From contig NZ_CP077769.1 in assembly GCF_020386615.1 (NCBI RefSeq), positions 1,736,001-1,800,000 of the forward strand: 64,000 nucleotides of DNA. Direction: 5' to 3'. The translations under genes were made by a program, and so were the position numbers. This DNA comes from Chitinophaga pendula. GTDB lineage: Bacteria; Bacteroidota; Bacteroidia; Chitinophagales; Chitinophagaceae. Positions 1-9,500 of this stretch are shown piece after piece (the stretch's first letter is position 1; the number at the start of each line of letters is the position of its first letter). The notes below the pieces were generated by a model. That model was given only the letters and a program-made list of their open reading frames with translations. It ran no database searches and was not told where the DNA came from.

Positions 1-1
1 C

Positions 2-298
2 GAAACTGCGGCCTTACTGGAAGCCGAAAGGGTACGCAATACCCCCGGGCTGGAACCCGCCGGTGCTGATCAGAATGTGATACACTTCTCTGCAATACCA
101 TGGGTTAGCTTTACCGGCCTCTCCCATGCAAGGAGTTTCTCCTTCAAAGACAGCTGTCCCAAGATATCTTTTGGCAAGATCAAAGATCATGGTACAAAAA
201 TGTATATGCCTGTATCAATACATGTGCATCATGGACTCATGGATGGATACCATGTAGGACAATTCGTTGCCGCATTCGAAGAATTGATGAATGATTAA
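2..298 (+). CDS. Type A chloramphenicol O-acetyltransferase, 3' part only
   Basis: The reading frame is open from base 2, so the gene begins outside the window and only the last 98 residues are visible. The segment IPWVSFTGLSHAR followed by PKISFGK and then VHHGLMDGYHVGQF is the C-terminal half of a CatA-type acetyltransferase. The HHxxxDG motif carries the catalytic histidine that deprotonates the 3-hydroxyl of chloramphenicol. The family acts in the cytoplasm as a trimer and uses acetyl-CoA. Some family members in environmental bacteria acetylate other substrates, so resistance itself is inferred. The stop lies 6 bp from the end of the convergent gene at 305-1087. Confidence 0.88.
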   Translation, partial: ETAALLEAERVRNTPGLEPAGADQNVIHFSAIPWVSFTGLSHARSFSFKDSCPKISFGKIKDHGTKMYMPVSIHVHHGLMDGYHVGQFVAAFEELMND

Positions 299-304
299 AC
301 ACAG

Positions 305-1087
305 CTATGGCACCCGCTTGGCCTTATCTTTCTTTAAGATAGCCTGGCTTTTCTGCTGTATGGCAGGAGAAAGCTGCTTCCAGTTACTGTCATACTCGAT
401 ACGATAAGACTGTGCCGCCTCCTCGTCAACGGCATAATAAGCTGTTGCCTTGGACTTAATGAAACTTTTTCCTTTTGTCGGGGTGGCGGGCGTAGTATAA
501 ACGATCTGCTTTAACTCCTTGGCGTCAAGGCCATCACTCGCACCGTAATAAGTCAGATAAAACTCTGGCATACCGTCTTTATCTTCATCACTGACACTGC
601 ATAGAGGATACTCGAAAGAGGGCCAGTAAACTACATTGCCAAAGTCCTGGAATCTGGCCTTTTCAACTACACCACCATGATCCTGCAATAGTATAAAAGC
701 ATATAGATTATGCTCACTGTATACGATGGTATCGATCGGTGCAGATCGCATATCCTTATGCGCATGAGTGCCAGCCTCATGCTCCCATCGGTTGGTCGAA
801 AAGTTGAAGACCTCACCGACACCCCCCTCTTTATATTCAATGATACGGGTTAGCGTACGTACTTTTTTCGTGAAAACAAACTCAAAATGTCCTTGCCGGC
901 TTTCACAATGAATGATCTGTGTCGTTTTTCCGTATGTGCTATCTCCGTAATTATAATCCAGATCCGTTAATTGCTCGTATTTTGCTGCATCTTTAGGATA
1001 AAACCAATTTACCTTCAGCGTACTGCCTTGTGCGAAGGCCGACAAGTAGAAGGATATACAAAAAAGCATAAGTAGTAAACTTTTCAT
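305..1087 (-). CDS. Exported protein of unknown function
   Basis: A 260-residue protein with a clear N-terminal signal peptide (MKSLLLMLFCISFYLSAFAQ, probable SPI cleavage after AFA or AQ). The body is rich in beta-type sequence. A stretch DEDKDGMPEFYLTY near residue 180 is an Asp-rich turn like those of calcium-binding loops or of the conserved strand in M949_RS01915-type Bacteroidota surface proteins. That resemblance is weak and I do not assign the family. The start is supported by a -7 element (TACCTTTG, minus strand, 1123-1130) about 36 bp upstream of the ATG. It is convergent with the acetyltransferase gene. Confidence 0.7.
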   Translation of the reverse strand: MKSLLLMLFCISFYLSAFAQGSTLKVNWFYPKDAAKYEQLTDLDYNYGDSTYGKTTQIIHCESRQGHFEFVFTKKVRTLTRIIEYKEGGVGEVFNFSTNRWEHEAGTHAHKDMRSAPIDTIVYSEHNLYAFILLQDHGGVVEKARFQDFGNVVYWPSFEYPLCSVSDEDKDGMPEFYLTYYGASDGLDAKELKQIVYTTPATPTKGKSFIKSKATAYYAVDEEAAQSYRIEYDSNWKQLSPAIQQKSQAILKKDKAKRVP

Positions 1088-1122
1088 CGTATGATCATCT
1101 TTCGGTGATGGGTAATATCGGA

Positions 1123-1130
1123 CAAAGGTA
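1123..1130 (-). promoter_or_regulatory. Bacteroidota -7 promoter element for the gene at 305-1087
   Basis: The minus strand reads TACCTTTG here, a perfect match to the TAnnTTTG -7 consensus of the Bacteroidota primary sigma factor. It predicts a start about 28 nt before the ATG at 1087. No convincing TTTG -33 element is seen at the expected distance. Confidence 0.5.
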
Positions 1131-1165
1131 AAAAGAAAGCCCGGCTATCAGAAGATAACCGGGTG
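1131..1165 (-). terminator. Hairpin terminator, minus strand
   Basis: CCCGGCTATC and GATAACCGGG form a 10-bp stem with one mismatch around a 4-nt loop (about 1141-1164). On the minus strand it is followed by a pyrimidine-rich run ending in TTTT. No intact gene ends into it. The nearest candidate is a short relic with a stop codon at 1191-1193. Confidence 0.55.
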
Positions 1166-1619
1166 GTATAGCTAAAAAAGGAGAACAAAATTATTCAAAC
1201 TTTACAGCAACGTTAGCGCTGAACTGGCATGGCATCAGCTGGCCGATATAACTACCCTAGGATACCTTATCCGTGAGGTGGTCCTCATTTGCCACCAACT
1301 GGTATCTGGGACGGTCGTAACTTCGTATAAGAGACCTCTTCCCTTGAGATTACATTATAGACTTACGGATTTTCTAGATTTTTTAAAGGCATCCGCGTAA
1401 CATCGACGACCTCCTCACGCGCGAATTTATGGTAGCCGGCAGTTACCCGTACCCGTATTACTCAAGCTAATTCAATTAGGGAAAATGTTTTACGCGATAG
1501 GGAAATGTCTGAACTAATGATCAATGTCGGCTGTTATATTAAGCCGGATCAGATCCGCATGCAGATCCAACCAATAGTAGTATACATCATATTAATCCTT
1601 CACATCCAAAAAACAAATT
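1166..1619. other. Gene-less stretch with a possible short gene relic
   Basis: No supportable complete gene is present. On the minus strand, bases 1191-1256 translate to a plausible C-terminus (…CQFSANVAVKFE, then stop) directly in front of the hairpin at 1131-1165. The same frame is closed by a TAG just upstream. This suggests the tail of a decayed gene, but the rest is unrecognisable in any frame. Confidence 0.35.
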
Positions 1620-2312
1620 ATGGCAAACAAGGAGCTGAGTATTATTCTCGTTCATGGAGCATGGGGAGACGGATCCCACTGGCGCAATGTTATCCCCGCC
1701 CTCACGAAAGAAGGCTATAAGGTCCGGGCCGTTCAAAACCCATTGACCTCGCTTGCCGATGACATCAATAGGACCAGGGATTTGATTGATGCACAAGAGG
1801 GAAAAGTGTTATTAGTAGGACATTCTTACGGCGGAGCGGTGATCTCCGGCGCAGGCAATCATGACAAAGTAGTAGGATTGGTATATATCGCCGCCTTTGC
1901 ACCCGATGAAGGTGATAGTTTGGGCAGTATATTTGCCCGCCGGGAGCAGCCCTCCGGCGCTGCTAGCATTTATCCCGATGCAAAGGGTTTCTTGTGGCTT
2001 AAGTATGACGAATTTCACAAAGCCTTCGCAGATGATATGGAGGAAACAGATGCACAGATAATGTCCCTCACACAAAAACCCATCAATGGACAATGCTTCG
2101 CTGACACCGCCGGTATCCCGGCATGGAAGAACAAACCAAGCTGGTACCAGGTATCCGACCGGGATAACATGATCCCGCCGGCGACGGAAAAAGAAATGGC
2201 AGAAAATATTAAAGCGAAAAAAATCATTCACCTCGATGCCAGCCATGCCTCCCTGGCCACGCACGCCGGAGAAGTGACAGCCCTGATACTCGAAGCGGCG
2301 GCTGCCGTTTGA
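1620..2312 (+). CDS. Alpha/beta hydrolase (salicylate-esterase-like)
   Basis: A 230-residue cytoplasmic alpha/beta hydrolase without a signal peptide. It opens with the strand-plus-oxyanion motif ILVHGAWGDGSHW. The nucleophile elbow GHSYGG is near residue 67, and the other triad members are probably Asp in VSDRDNMIPP and His in DASHASLATH near the C-terminus. Length and order fit the small esterase family that includes plant methyl-salicylate esterases and many bacterial single-domain esterases. The substrate cannot be told from sequence. The ATG at 1620 gives the HG motif its usual distance from the N-terminus. Confidence 0.85.
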   Translation: MANKELSIILVHGAWGDGSHWRNVIPALTKEGYKVRAVQNPLTSLADDINRTRDLIDAQEGKVLLVGHSYGGAVISGAGNHDKVVGLVYIAAFAPDEGDSLGSIFARREQPSGAASIYPDAKGFLWLKYDEFHKAFADDMEETDAQIMSLTQKPINGQCFADTAGIPAWKNKPSWYQVSDRDNMIPPATEKEMAENIKAKKIIHLDASHASLATHAGEVTALILEAAAAV

Positions 2313-2349
2313 TATAACGTAACTTCCCGCTTGATATACAATCAAAAAA

Positions 2350-2375
2350 GGGCGGTCACATCAAGTTGACCGCCC
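2350..2375 (-). terminator. Terminator between convergent genes
   Basis: GGGCGGTCA and TGACCGCCC form a perfect 9-bp stem with an 8-nt loop. On the minus strand it is followed by TTTTTT, so it mainly terminates the lipoprotein gene at 2405-2917. It also sits just after the hydrolase stop on the plus strand. Confidence 0.8.
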
Positions 2376-2404
2376 CATATATAACTGATTGATATCGTTC
2401 ACAA

Positions 2405-2917
2405 CTACCGGAAACTAACCTGACCTCTATAATATCCTCTGGCGATCTCACCCTTTACAAATTCAATATAATATTCAATAGTATATTCATCATTCTTCTT
2501 GCTTACCTTCAAAGTACCGCTCTTTACATTTCTCACTATCTTACTGTTCGCCGGATCAATATCCCCATCCTTAAAAGTGGCATCATAGGCAACACTCGCA
2601 TTGGAGAAATATTTCTTCCTGTCATAATTATCTTGTGGGGATAAGTAAGTGTAAGTCTGCCCATCGATCAGCGTATCTACTTCAATATCGATGACGTTTA
2701 TCTTACTACCACTTACATTAAAGGGCATCGGAACGCTGGAAATAGATAGGTCTCCCATGGCATCACCCCAGCCATCCAAGTTAGCAAAAGGGGTACTGAA
2801 TTTCTGATCGTTTAAAGTAAATGAACTCTCCGGGGCTGCAGGGGTGTCTATGGTTTTATTTCTACTACAAGACATGGCAGCAGCTGCTATCACAGCGCTC
2901 AGCAAAAGTTTTTTCAT
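2405..2917 (-). CDS. Lipoprotein of unknown function
   Basis: The start is placed at the ATG at 2917 (MKKLLLSAV…) because it gives a proper SPII signal: a short charged n-region, a hydrophobic core, and a lipobox AAMSC with Cys at about residue 18. An in-frame start 54 bp further upstream would bury the signal. The mature protein is about 150 residues, Ser/Asp/Lys-rich and beta-like, with no recognised domain. It is probably anchored in the outer or inner membrane facing the periplasm. Confidence 0.72.
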   Translation of the reverse strand: MKKLLLSAVIAAAAMSCSRNKTIDTPAAPESSFTLNDQKFSTPFANLDGWGDAMGDLSISSVPMPFNVSGSKINVIDIEVDTLIDGQTYTYLSPQDNYDRKKYFSNASVAYDATFKDGDIDPANSKIVRNVKSGTLKVSKKNDEYTIEYYIEFVKGEIARGYYRGQVSFR

Positions 2918-3200
2918 AGTGCAGTAATGTTGATTAAAAATGATTAATCGTGATAAAATAATGGGCAACAATTATCGTCGCATAGGCACACAATGACAAA
3001 TAGAATGCCTGGTTACAATTTAGCGGCTAATTTTGTTGCAATATTTAGGGCATAATATCTTATTATGAATTTATTTATTGTTTAACACTATGTGATAAAG
3101 GTATAGGGTATCCCTCAAGGCTTAAAAATTTAATAATAATAATTGCATGGCCCGAACTAATGAGAGTAGTTATTTTTATAGGACACTAAAAATTAGAACC

Positions 3201-3629
3201 ATGAGACAATGTTTGCTTTTAGCCCTGGTAGTCGTAACCCTTTTTACTACCATTGACACATTCGCTACCATCCCTGTTTTTCCCCCCGTAAAAAAAAATG
3301 AGACCGTTGCTAAATCCTACAACATCAGGATCGGATTAATACGCCGCGACGGTACAGTCATCACCTCCGGCTCTGCTGATCTCAGCGGTTTTTATGCACA
3401 TGATGCCAAAACAGGCAATTACTTTTACGCCGAACATCATGTAATTGGTGGTTTCTTCCAGCTCCCAGCCAAGATCTATGGATTACCTGGAGGCACTTAT
3501 ACATTTGGTGCAGACAGAGGACAAGGTAACTGGATCGCCGTTAGCGACAAAGTAGTTACCATCACTCCGGATATGGTTGGGCCCGATGGCTTTGTCGACA
3601 TTCTTTTGGAGATCGCTTGGGAAGAATAA
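3201..3629 (+). CDS. Small exported protein of unknown function
   Basis: The start is set at 3201 (MRQCLLLALVVVTLFTT…), which gives a standard signal peptide. An earlier in-frame ATG at 3147 adds 18 hydrophilic residues and is less likely. The mature part of about 115 residues contains evenly spaced strands and a Gly-rich turn (GLPGGTYTFGADRG), the pattern of a small beta-sandwich. No family is recognised. A strong terminator follows 27 bp after the stop. Confidence 0.65.
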   Translation: MRQCLLLALVVVTLFTTIDTFATIPVFPPVKKNETVAKSYNIRIGLIRRDGTVITSGSADLSGFYAHDAKTGNYFYAEHHVIGGFFQLPAKIYGLPGGTYTFGADRGQGNWIAVSDKVVTITPDMVGPDGFVDILLEIAWEE

Positions 3630-3656
3630 ACTGAATGATACATTAATCAACTAATT

Positions 3657-3690
3657 GACATACAGGCTCTCTACGGAGGGCTTGTATGTC
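3657..3690 (+). terminator. Intrinsic terminator
   Basis: GACATACAGGCTCTC and GAGGGCTTGTATGTC pair over 15 bp, including two G-U wobbles, around a TACG loop. TTTATAC follows. It closes the small exported protein gene. Confidence 0.8.
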
Positions 3691-3707
3691 TTTATACATA
3701 CCTAATA

Positions 3708-4173
3708 ACAGGTATCAAAGGAGATAAAACCACTGGCAAAGGAAAATATAACCGGGTAGCCTTGTCTCCCAAAATTCGGTGTCGTATACCAACCCGTACT
3801 CAATAAAATATCTCTCTTTGCCAATTACATGAATGCCTTTATTAATGTTCGACAGGGTATTGACCGATGCCAGAAATACTGGACTATACGCAGGGAGGAA
3901 AAGTAAGAAGTAAGGGAATAGAGATAGATATTAATGCCCGTCCCTTGTGGCAATTATGCCAGCCGTTATAAGGTAATTGATAATAGCAAAACAAGTATCT
4001 TTTACCTGCTGGAATACACTCTTTTAAATGGTAGCCTATTCTACAACGTTAGACACTTCAGGGTTACACTAACACTGAATAATATCACCAACGAAGTATA
4101 TTATGCGGGATACTGATTCGTAAACCCTCAAAAACCGAGGAAGTTTACAGCAGGGTTTGCCTATAAGTTTTAG
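3708..4173 (+). pseudogene. TonB-dependent siderophore receptor, decayed C-terminal fragment
   Basis: Three frames together recover the end of a TonB-dependent outer-membrane receptor. From 3708 one frame gives KGKYNRVALSPK. A frameshift near 3770 leads to FGVVYQPVLNKISLFANYM, a typical late-barrel segment. Another shift gives VRSKGIEIDINARPL. The frame then gives FRVTLTLNNITNEVYYAGY, a TGA where Trp is expected, and FVNPQKPRKFTAGFAYKF with a final aromatic and stop, the classical C-terminal beta-strand. At least two frameshifts, one nonsense codon and internal deletions are present, and the plug and first half of the barrel are missing. It cannot make a functional receptor. Confidence 0.82.
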
Positions 4174-4188
4174 AAGATCAACCGATCT

Positions 4189-4236
4189 ATAAGTGGCATC
4201 GCCGGTCATTATATATTGACCGGCGATGCCACTTAT
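4189..4236 (-). terminator. Long perfect hairpin after the oxidoreductase gene
   Basis: ATAAGTGGCATCGCCGGTCA and its exact complement flank an AT-rich loop, giving a 20-bp perfect stem. It lies 20 bp beyond the minus-strand stop at 4257. There is no long T-run on either side, so it may act as a transcript-end stabiliser as much as a terminator. Confidence 0.65.
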
Positions 4237-4256
4237 GTAGAAGGATAGAAGGAGTA

Positions 4257-5693
4257 TTAGACTTTATAATATTGCTCCCAGCCCTTACGAGGAGGAGGTC
4301 CTACCAACAGCTCATTGGCCTTTTTATTATTGGTAATGATTTTTTTATTACGGTCAAATTCCAGCTTGCTACCAGTCCATTGCGCTAATACACCCAGGCA
4401 GAATACCTGGCTTAACGGTCCGGCAATAGCAAACGGAGAACGGGTCTCTTCCTGTCCCTTACATGCCAGCAGAAAGTTCTTAAAGTGATTGGATGGGCTG
4501 GCTGGTACCTCCGGCAAACGGGAAGCCATTTCTTTGGCTTTCTCTTCCGGAATAATGGATAAGGTACTGCCATGCGAACCGCCCTTAAAGATCAGCTCTT
4601 TGCTGTAAATGATTTTGCCAGGGTTCAGTTTCGCTGGCTCAATCTTCCCGGTGCTCGGCGGCGGAATGTTCGGATCCAGCCCGGATACTCCATAACCCTT
4701 CGGAATAGGCGGTAAGTTATCTACCCCATCATACCAGGTGACATCGATTGCAGGCATATTGCCGCGTTTAGGAAACTGGAATAGCAAAGTACTGGACATG
4801 GGGTAGAAGAAGTTGTTATGCCCGCTCAGCTTTAATGGTGCTACACTGCTGGGGAGTCCCATGTCCAGGAACTGATGTGCCGTATCCAGTATATGCGCAC
4901 CCCAATCCCCCAATGCGCCCATACCAAAGTCGAACCAGCAACGCCATTGGCCATTTACAAATTCCTTATTATATTGGTGTCCCTGTGTCGCCATCTGCCA
5001 TATATCCCAATCCAGGGTATCCGGTACCTGTTGGGCAGGAGGGAAAGAGGTAATATGCGGATCCCAGCCATGCCAGCGCCGAGGAGAATTCATATGAGCA
5101 GTGATAGCCGTTACATCCTTTATAATGCCCGCATCTTTCCAGGCCTTAAACTGGAAATAGTTGGCTTCGGAGTGTCCCTGATTACCCATCTGGGTTACCA
5201 CCTTATTGTATTTCCTGGCAGCTTTCATCATCAGCTCAACCTCATTAAAAGTCCTGGCCATCGGTTTTTCCACGTATACGTGTTTGCCAAGCCCCATAGC
5301 CATCATCGTAATAGGGAAATGTGAAAAATCGGGAACGCCAATTGACACCGCATCAATCTGGTTGCCCATTTTATCAAATAGCTGCCGGAAATCCTGGAAC
5401 CGGGGAACATCCGGGAACTGTTTCAGAATGTTCAACGTATGAGGAGCGCCCATATCTACATCGCACAACGCGACAATATTAGCCAATCCTGTCTTATACA
5501 GGGCTTCTATGATCTCCGCACCGCGGTTGCCAATACCTATGCAAGCCAGGTTGACACGTTCATTGGAGCTAATACGTCGAGGGCCCGCCGGCAGCCCTTT
5601 TGCTTTCAATAACGATGGACCAGCAGCTGCTGCCGCAGAAAGCAGCAGCGCATTTTTTAGAAATGATCTTCTCGAATTATCATTTTGCTTCAT
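4257..5693 (-). CDS. Tat-exported Gfo/Idh/MocA family oxidoreductase
   Basis: A 478-residue protein that begins with a twin-arginine signal (SRRSFLKN) followed by an Ala-rich hydrophobic stretch, so it is exported folded with cofactor to the periplasm. The Rossmann dinucleotide site GIGNRG is near residue 53, and EKPMA, the conserved lysine-bearing motif of the family, is near residue 143. The C-terminal part is the beta-sheet GFO_IDH_MocA domain, here with the long insertions typical of Bacteroidota exported members. These enzymes oxidise or rearrange sugars and cyclitols with tightly bound NAD(P). The substrate is unknown. It is monocistronic, with hairpin 4189-4236 downstream. Confidence 0.88.
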   Translation of the reverse strand: MKQNDNSRRSFLKNALLLSAAAAAGPSLLKAKGLPAGPRRISSNERVNLACIGIGNRGAEIIEALYKTGLANIVALCDVDMGAPHTLNILKQFPDVPRFQDFRQLFDKMGNQIDAVSIGVPDFSHFPITMMAMGLGKHVYVEKPMARTFNEVELMMKAARKYNKVVTQMGNQGHSEANYFQFKAWKDAGIIKDVTAITAHMNSPRRWHGWDPHITSFPPAQQVPDTLDWDIWQMATQGHQYNKEFVNGQWRCWFDFGMGALGDWGAHILDTAHQFLDMGLPSSVAPLKLSGHNNFFYPMSSTLLFQFPKRGNMPAIDVTWYDGVDNLPPIPKGYGVSGLDPNIPPPSTGKIEPAKLNPGKIIYSKELIFKGGSHGSTLSIIPEEKAKEMASRLPEVPASPSNHFKNFLLACKGQEETRSPFAIAGPLSQVFCLGVLAQWTGSKLEFDRNKKIITNNKKANELLVGPPPRKGWEQYYKV

Positions 5694-5806
5694 TTCTCTT
5701 TATTTATGTGTTAGTCTTACCAAAGTACATAAAATGCGGAAAGTCTCATAACCACCCCTGTATTCATTCCAATACAGACGATATAGAAGCAGCCTACCAA
5801 TAAGGC

Positions 5807-6367
5807 TTAATAGATACCTGGTATCAAACGGCTGGTGCGCTGACAATAGTCCCGGTAGCTGTCGCCGAAGGCTGCTAATAAGGCCGCCTCCTCCGTGCGA
5901 ATGCGGTACTGCAAGGCTAAAAAGATAGGTATCACCATTACAAGCGTAGATATCAGACTGCCGGTTGCAAATCCCATCCCTGCCACTATCAGTAACAAGC
6001 CTGCATAACTGGGATGACGTACATACTTATATAACCCGCTTGTCTTTAGCTGGTGGGAATCCCGGATTGCAACATCTACCGTAAATAACCTACCCAATTG
6101 TAATATACTTATCCAGCGAAGGATCATCCCCGCGACGGCGATCACAATACCTGCCGTCTGCAGGTAAAAAGGCAGCCATAAACCCCATTGCCGGGTAAAG
6201 GTCATTCCCAACGTCATGCTGACGCAAATGGTTACCCATAAGATCAATAAAGAGTGTTTATCGCGGTCTCCCTGCTGAGGAGCCTTCCCCGAACGGGAAC
6301 GTTTTACTATTAATAATGTAAGCTCTGATAGGAAGAAAAGTGTGCCGATGATCTGGACAGTTTGCAT
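5807..6367 (-). CDS. Isoprenylcysteine carboxyl methyltransferase-like membrane protein
   Basis: A 186-residue integral membrane protein with about five hydrophobic segments. The C-terminal core has YKYVRHPSYAG followed after two hydrophobic segments by EEAALLAAFGDSYRDYCQRT. These are the S-adenosylmethionine-binding RHPxY and E…(F/Y)GxxYxxY motifs of the ICMT/PEMT superfamily. Bacterial members methylate small thiols, lipids or unknown acceptors. It lies just beyond the terminator of the biosynthetic operon and is separated from it by 144 bp, so membership of that operon is unlikely. Confidence 0.8.
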   Translation of the reverse strand: MQTVQIIGTLFFLSELTLLIVKRSRSGKAPQQGDRDKHSLLILWVTICVSMTLGMTFTRQWGLWLPFYLQTAGIVIAVAGMILRWISILQLGRLFTVDVAIRDSHQLKTSGLYKYVRHPSYAGLLLIVAGMGFATGSLISTLVMVIPIFLALQYRIRTEEAALLAAFGDSYRDYCQRTSRLIPGIY

Positions 6368-6458
6368 AGACGAAGAGATAAATAATGTAAACCAATATCG
6401 CTAAAAGGTACGGATTTTCAAATCTTTATCAGCTTACTTACGGTCGTCCGGGAAAAAA

Positions 6459-6487
6459 TACCCCCGGTTATTTGTCAACCGGGGGCA
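6459..6487 (-). terminator. Terminator of the NRPS-PKS operon
   Basis: CCCCCGGTT and AACCGGGGG form a strong 9-bp stem (6461-6485). On the minus strand the stem is followed by TATTTTTTCC. It lies 25 bp after the stop codon of the last NRPS gene. Confidence 0.88.
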
Positions 6488-6511
6488 AATTCGCAGTAGC
6501 TAATGGACCAT

Positions 6512-9500
6512 TTATGCCAGGACCTCGCTATCTATTTTCTCAACGATCTCTTTCAAGATAATAGCATTCTCGGGTAGATAAGACAGGTTCAGCATAAGGG
6601 GATGTTCCCCTTGGCCGCGATAAACGTTAAAACTGCCACGCGTGCTCTCGCGCCATTGCTGCCTGTTTCTGATGGGGGTATCCATCTCCTCCGGAGACGT
6701 GACCAGGTGAATGTTGGCATCTACCTGCCCCTGGTCCGCTTTGTCATTCATATGTTTGGAGTAAGCCGTGATCTTCTTTGCGGTCTTCTCCCGTACATTG
6801 GCAAAGTATTCGGGATCCATGCCGTACATCTCCGCATCCAGATTCTGTAAATGTAAAGCAGTAACACTGGCCAGCTCTTCATCAGATTTGGCATCAGGTT
6901 TCGAACGGCGATATGTATCTATCATGATAATATCTGATACCGCTTGCCCCCTGCTGGCCAACTCCTGAGCAATTTCAAAGGCGAAATTGCCGCCGACAGA
7001 ATAACCCATCAGAATAACAGGCCGGTTACCTTGTAACTCATCGATTACTTGTAGATAAGGCGCCAAACCCGCTGCTGACTCCTGGAAGTGGAAACAGCAA
7101 AGTGTATGATCCGGGAAATAATCGGTAAGTGCTGCATATACAAAAGAATAACCGATGTACGGAGGAAAACAGAATATAACCTGCGACTTACCAGGATTAA
7201 CGATCGAGTAGGGGAGCTCCTCATAGATTTTACCTAACTCCTCTGCATTCCGCATATGCTCCGCCAGGTCCCTAATCGTAGCAAACTTGAATGCCGTGGC
7301 CAATGGAAGATCTATATCCAATTCTTTCCTGATCCTGTTTAGGACTTGTATCAATTTAATAGAGTTACCACCGATCTCAAAGAAGTTATCCGAAACACCC
7401 ACACGTTCCAATCCAAGTATCTCCTGCCAGATAGCCACCAGTTTTTTCTGGATATCCCCTACGGGCGCTTCATATACATGGGTGATCGTTACCTGCTGAC
7501 TACCGCTTGCCGCCAATGCTTTACGGTCTATCTTCCCGCTGCTGGTCAGCGGAAGGGCTGCCATATGCACGTACGATACCGGCAACATATAAGCGGGCAG
7601 ATAGTTAGCCAGGAAAGCCCTTAACTCTGATGTGTGATAAGTAGTGTCCGCTTCATAAAATACCACGATCTGCTGATCCCGGTTAATCTCCGTTAAGACG
7701 GCGGCAGCTATCTTGATTTGTCTGAACTTAAGCAGCGCATTCTCTATTTCTCCCAACTCTATCCGGTATCCCCTCAGTTTTACCTGGTTGTCAATACGAC
7801 CTATATATTCTATACGTCCATCGGGCAACCACCTGCCAAGGTCCCCGGTACGATATATAGGTCCGGTAGAAAGGGAGGTAGTCCGGAAGAACCGTTCTGT
7901 AGTGAGCGCTTCGTTATTAAAATAGCCGGCACCCACCCCATCTCCGCTGATACAGATCTCCCCAATCACATTGATTGGCTGTAACTGATCTTGTGGCCCC
8001 AGAATGAATACCTGCTCATTGAGCAGCGGACGACCGATTACGATCCTGTCATCTTTTAATTCCTCTGCCGTACTCCATATACACGTCTCCGTCGGTCCAT
8101 AGACGTTAAATATCCGCGTAGACCGGAAACTGCGGAGCGTGCCAAACAATTCACCGGGTAGCGCTTCCCCACCAACCAATAACGTTTTGATCCTTGACAT
8201 ACACTCAGTGCCAATGCTGTTAAATAACAAGGATAATCTCGAGGGCGTGAATTGTAATACATTGATCTCATATTGATAGATCAGCCGCTCTGCCTGCTCG
8301 AAATCGTTAACCTCGCTGTCATTGGCCAGTACCACACTTATACCGGTCAACAGGCTACAGATGATCTCCAGGACAGCGATGTCAAAGGTGATATTGGTAA
8401 GGCCCAGTATGCGGTCTCCTGCATGCATACCAAATACCTCCGTCAGGTTTCTTGTGAAAGAAACCACATTGCTGTGTTGTATCATCACACCTTTGGGAGT
8501 ACCGGTGGAACCGGAAGTGTAAGTGACATAAGCCAACGCATCGGGTGTAATAGCAGGCGACACAAAGCGGGGCATATCAGTATCTTGCGCCGCGAGGATA
8601 TTATATATTGGCAGGGTGTGTTCGACAGTCTTGTCTGATACGATCAGGCTACAGCCACTATTCTCAAGGACGTAGGCAATACGCTGTACCGGGAAACTGG
8701 GATCTACCGGTACATATACCGCACCTGCTTTCAATATAGCCAGCAAGGTCACCGGTAAAGCCGCACTTCGCTGTAACATGACCGCCACCTTATCACCTGG
8801 CTTTATACCGTACTTCACCTGCAGATATGCCGCCCTTTCTTCAGCCTGCTCATCCAACTCGGCAAACGTAAGCTGTACGCCATTACTGATCAATGCAATT
8901 GCAGCTGGCTGTTGTCGTACTCGTTGTTGCCATGTCTGCGGTATGGTCATCCCGGCATCCCTGACAACAGTAGTACCGGCAAACGCATATAACGATTGTT
9001 GTTCGGCTGCATCTGTCAGCAGAATGTCTCCCAGCAGCCTGGCAGGTGTATGCAGGACCTGTTCAATGATATGAGTAAAGTGATGACCAAGTCGGTGGAT
9101 TGTCGCTGTAGTAAACAGATTGGTATTGTAATTCACGAGGAATTGAATACCATCAGGTTCCTGGATCGCTTCGAAAGCAAGATCGAACTTTGCAACATCG
9201 ATCTCCAGCGGATAAGACGAGAACCGTAAAGTATGTTCCTGCTCTTGTTCTTGCGGTCGTACAAAAAGGAACATCGTATCAAATAATGGATTACGGCTGG
9301 TATCCCTTTTCAGATGGAGAGACTCGATCAGTTCTTCAAATGGATATTCCTGGTGCTCATAAGCTGCCAGTGCATTGGATTTTACCTCTTTCAGGAAGGA
9401 AGTGAATGTTTTGTTCGCACTGGGATAGTTACGTAACGCAAGTGTATTGACAAACATACCGATGATCGGTTCAAGATCGGCATGTGTACGTCCTGCTACG

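Noticed and set aside
1505..1720. Open frame overlapping the start of the alpha/beta hydrolase gene
   Set aside because: It runs into the hydrolase in another frame and has no protein-like features; the hydrolase with its HG and GHSYGG motifs is clearly the real gene.
5807..6367. ICMT-like protein as the missing O-methyltransferase of a methoxymalonyl pathway
   Set aside because: It is an integral membrane methyltransferase of a different superfamily and lies beyond the operon terminator; FkbG-type enzymes are soluble class I SAM enzymes.
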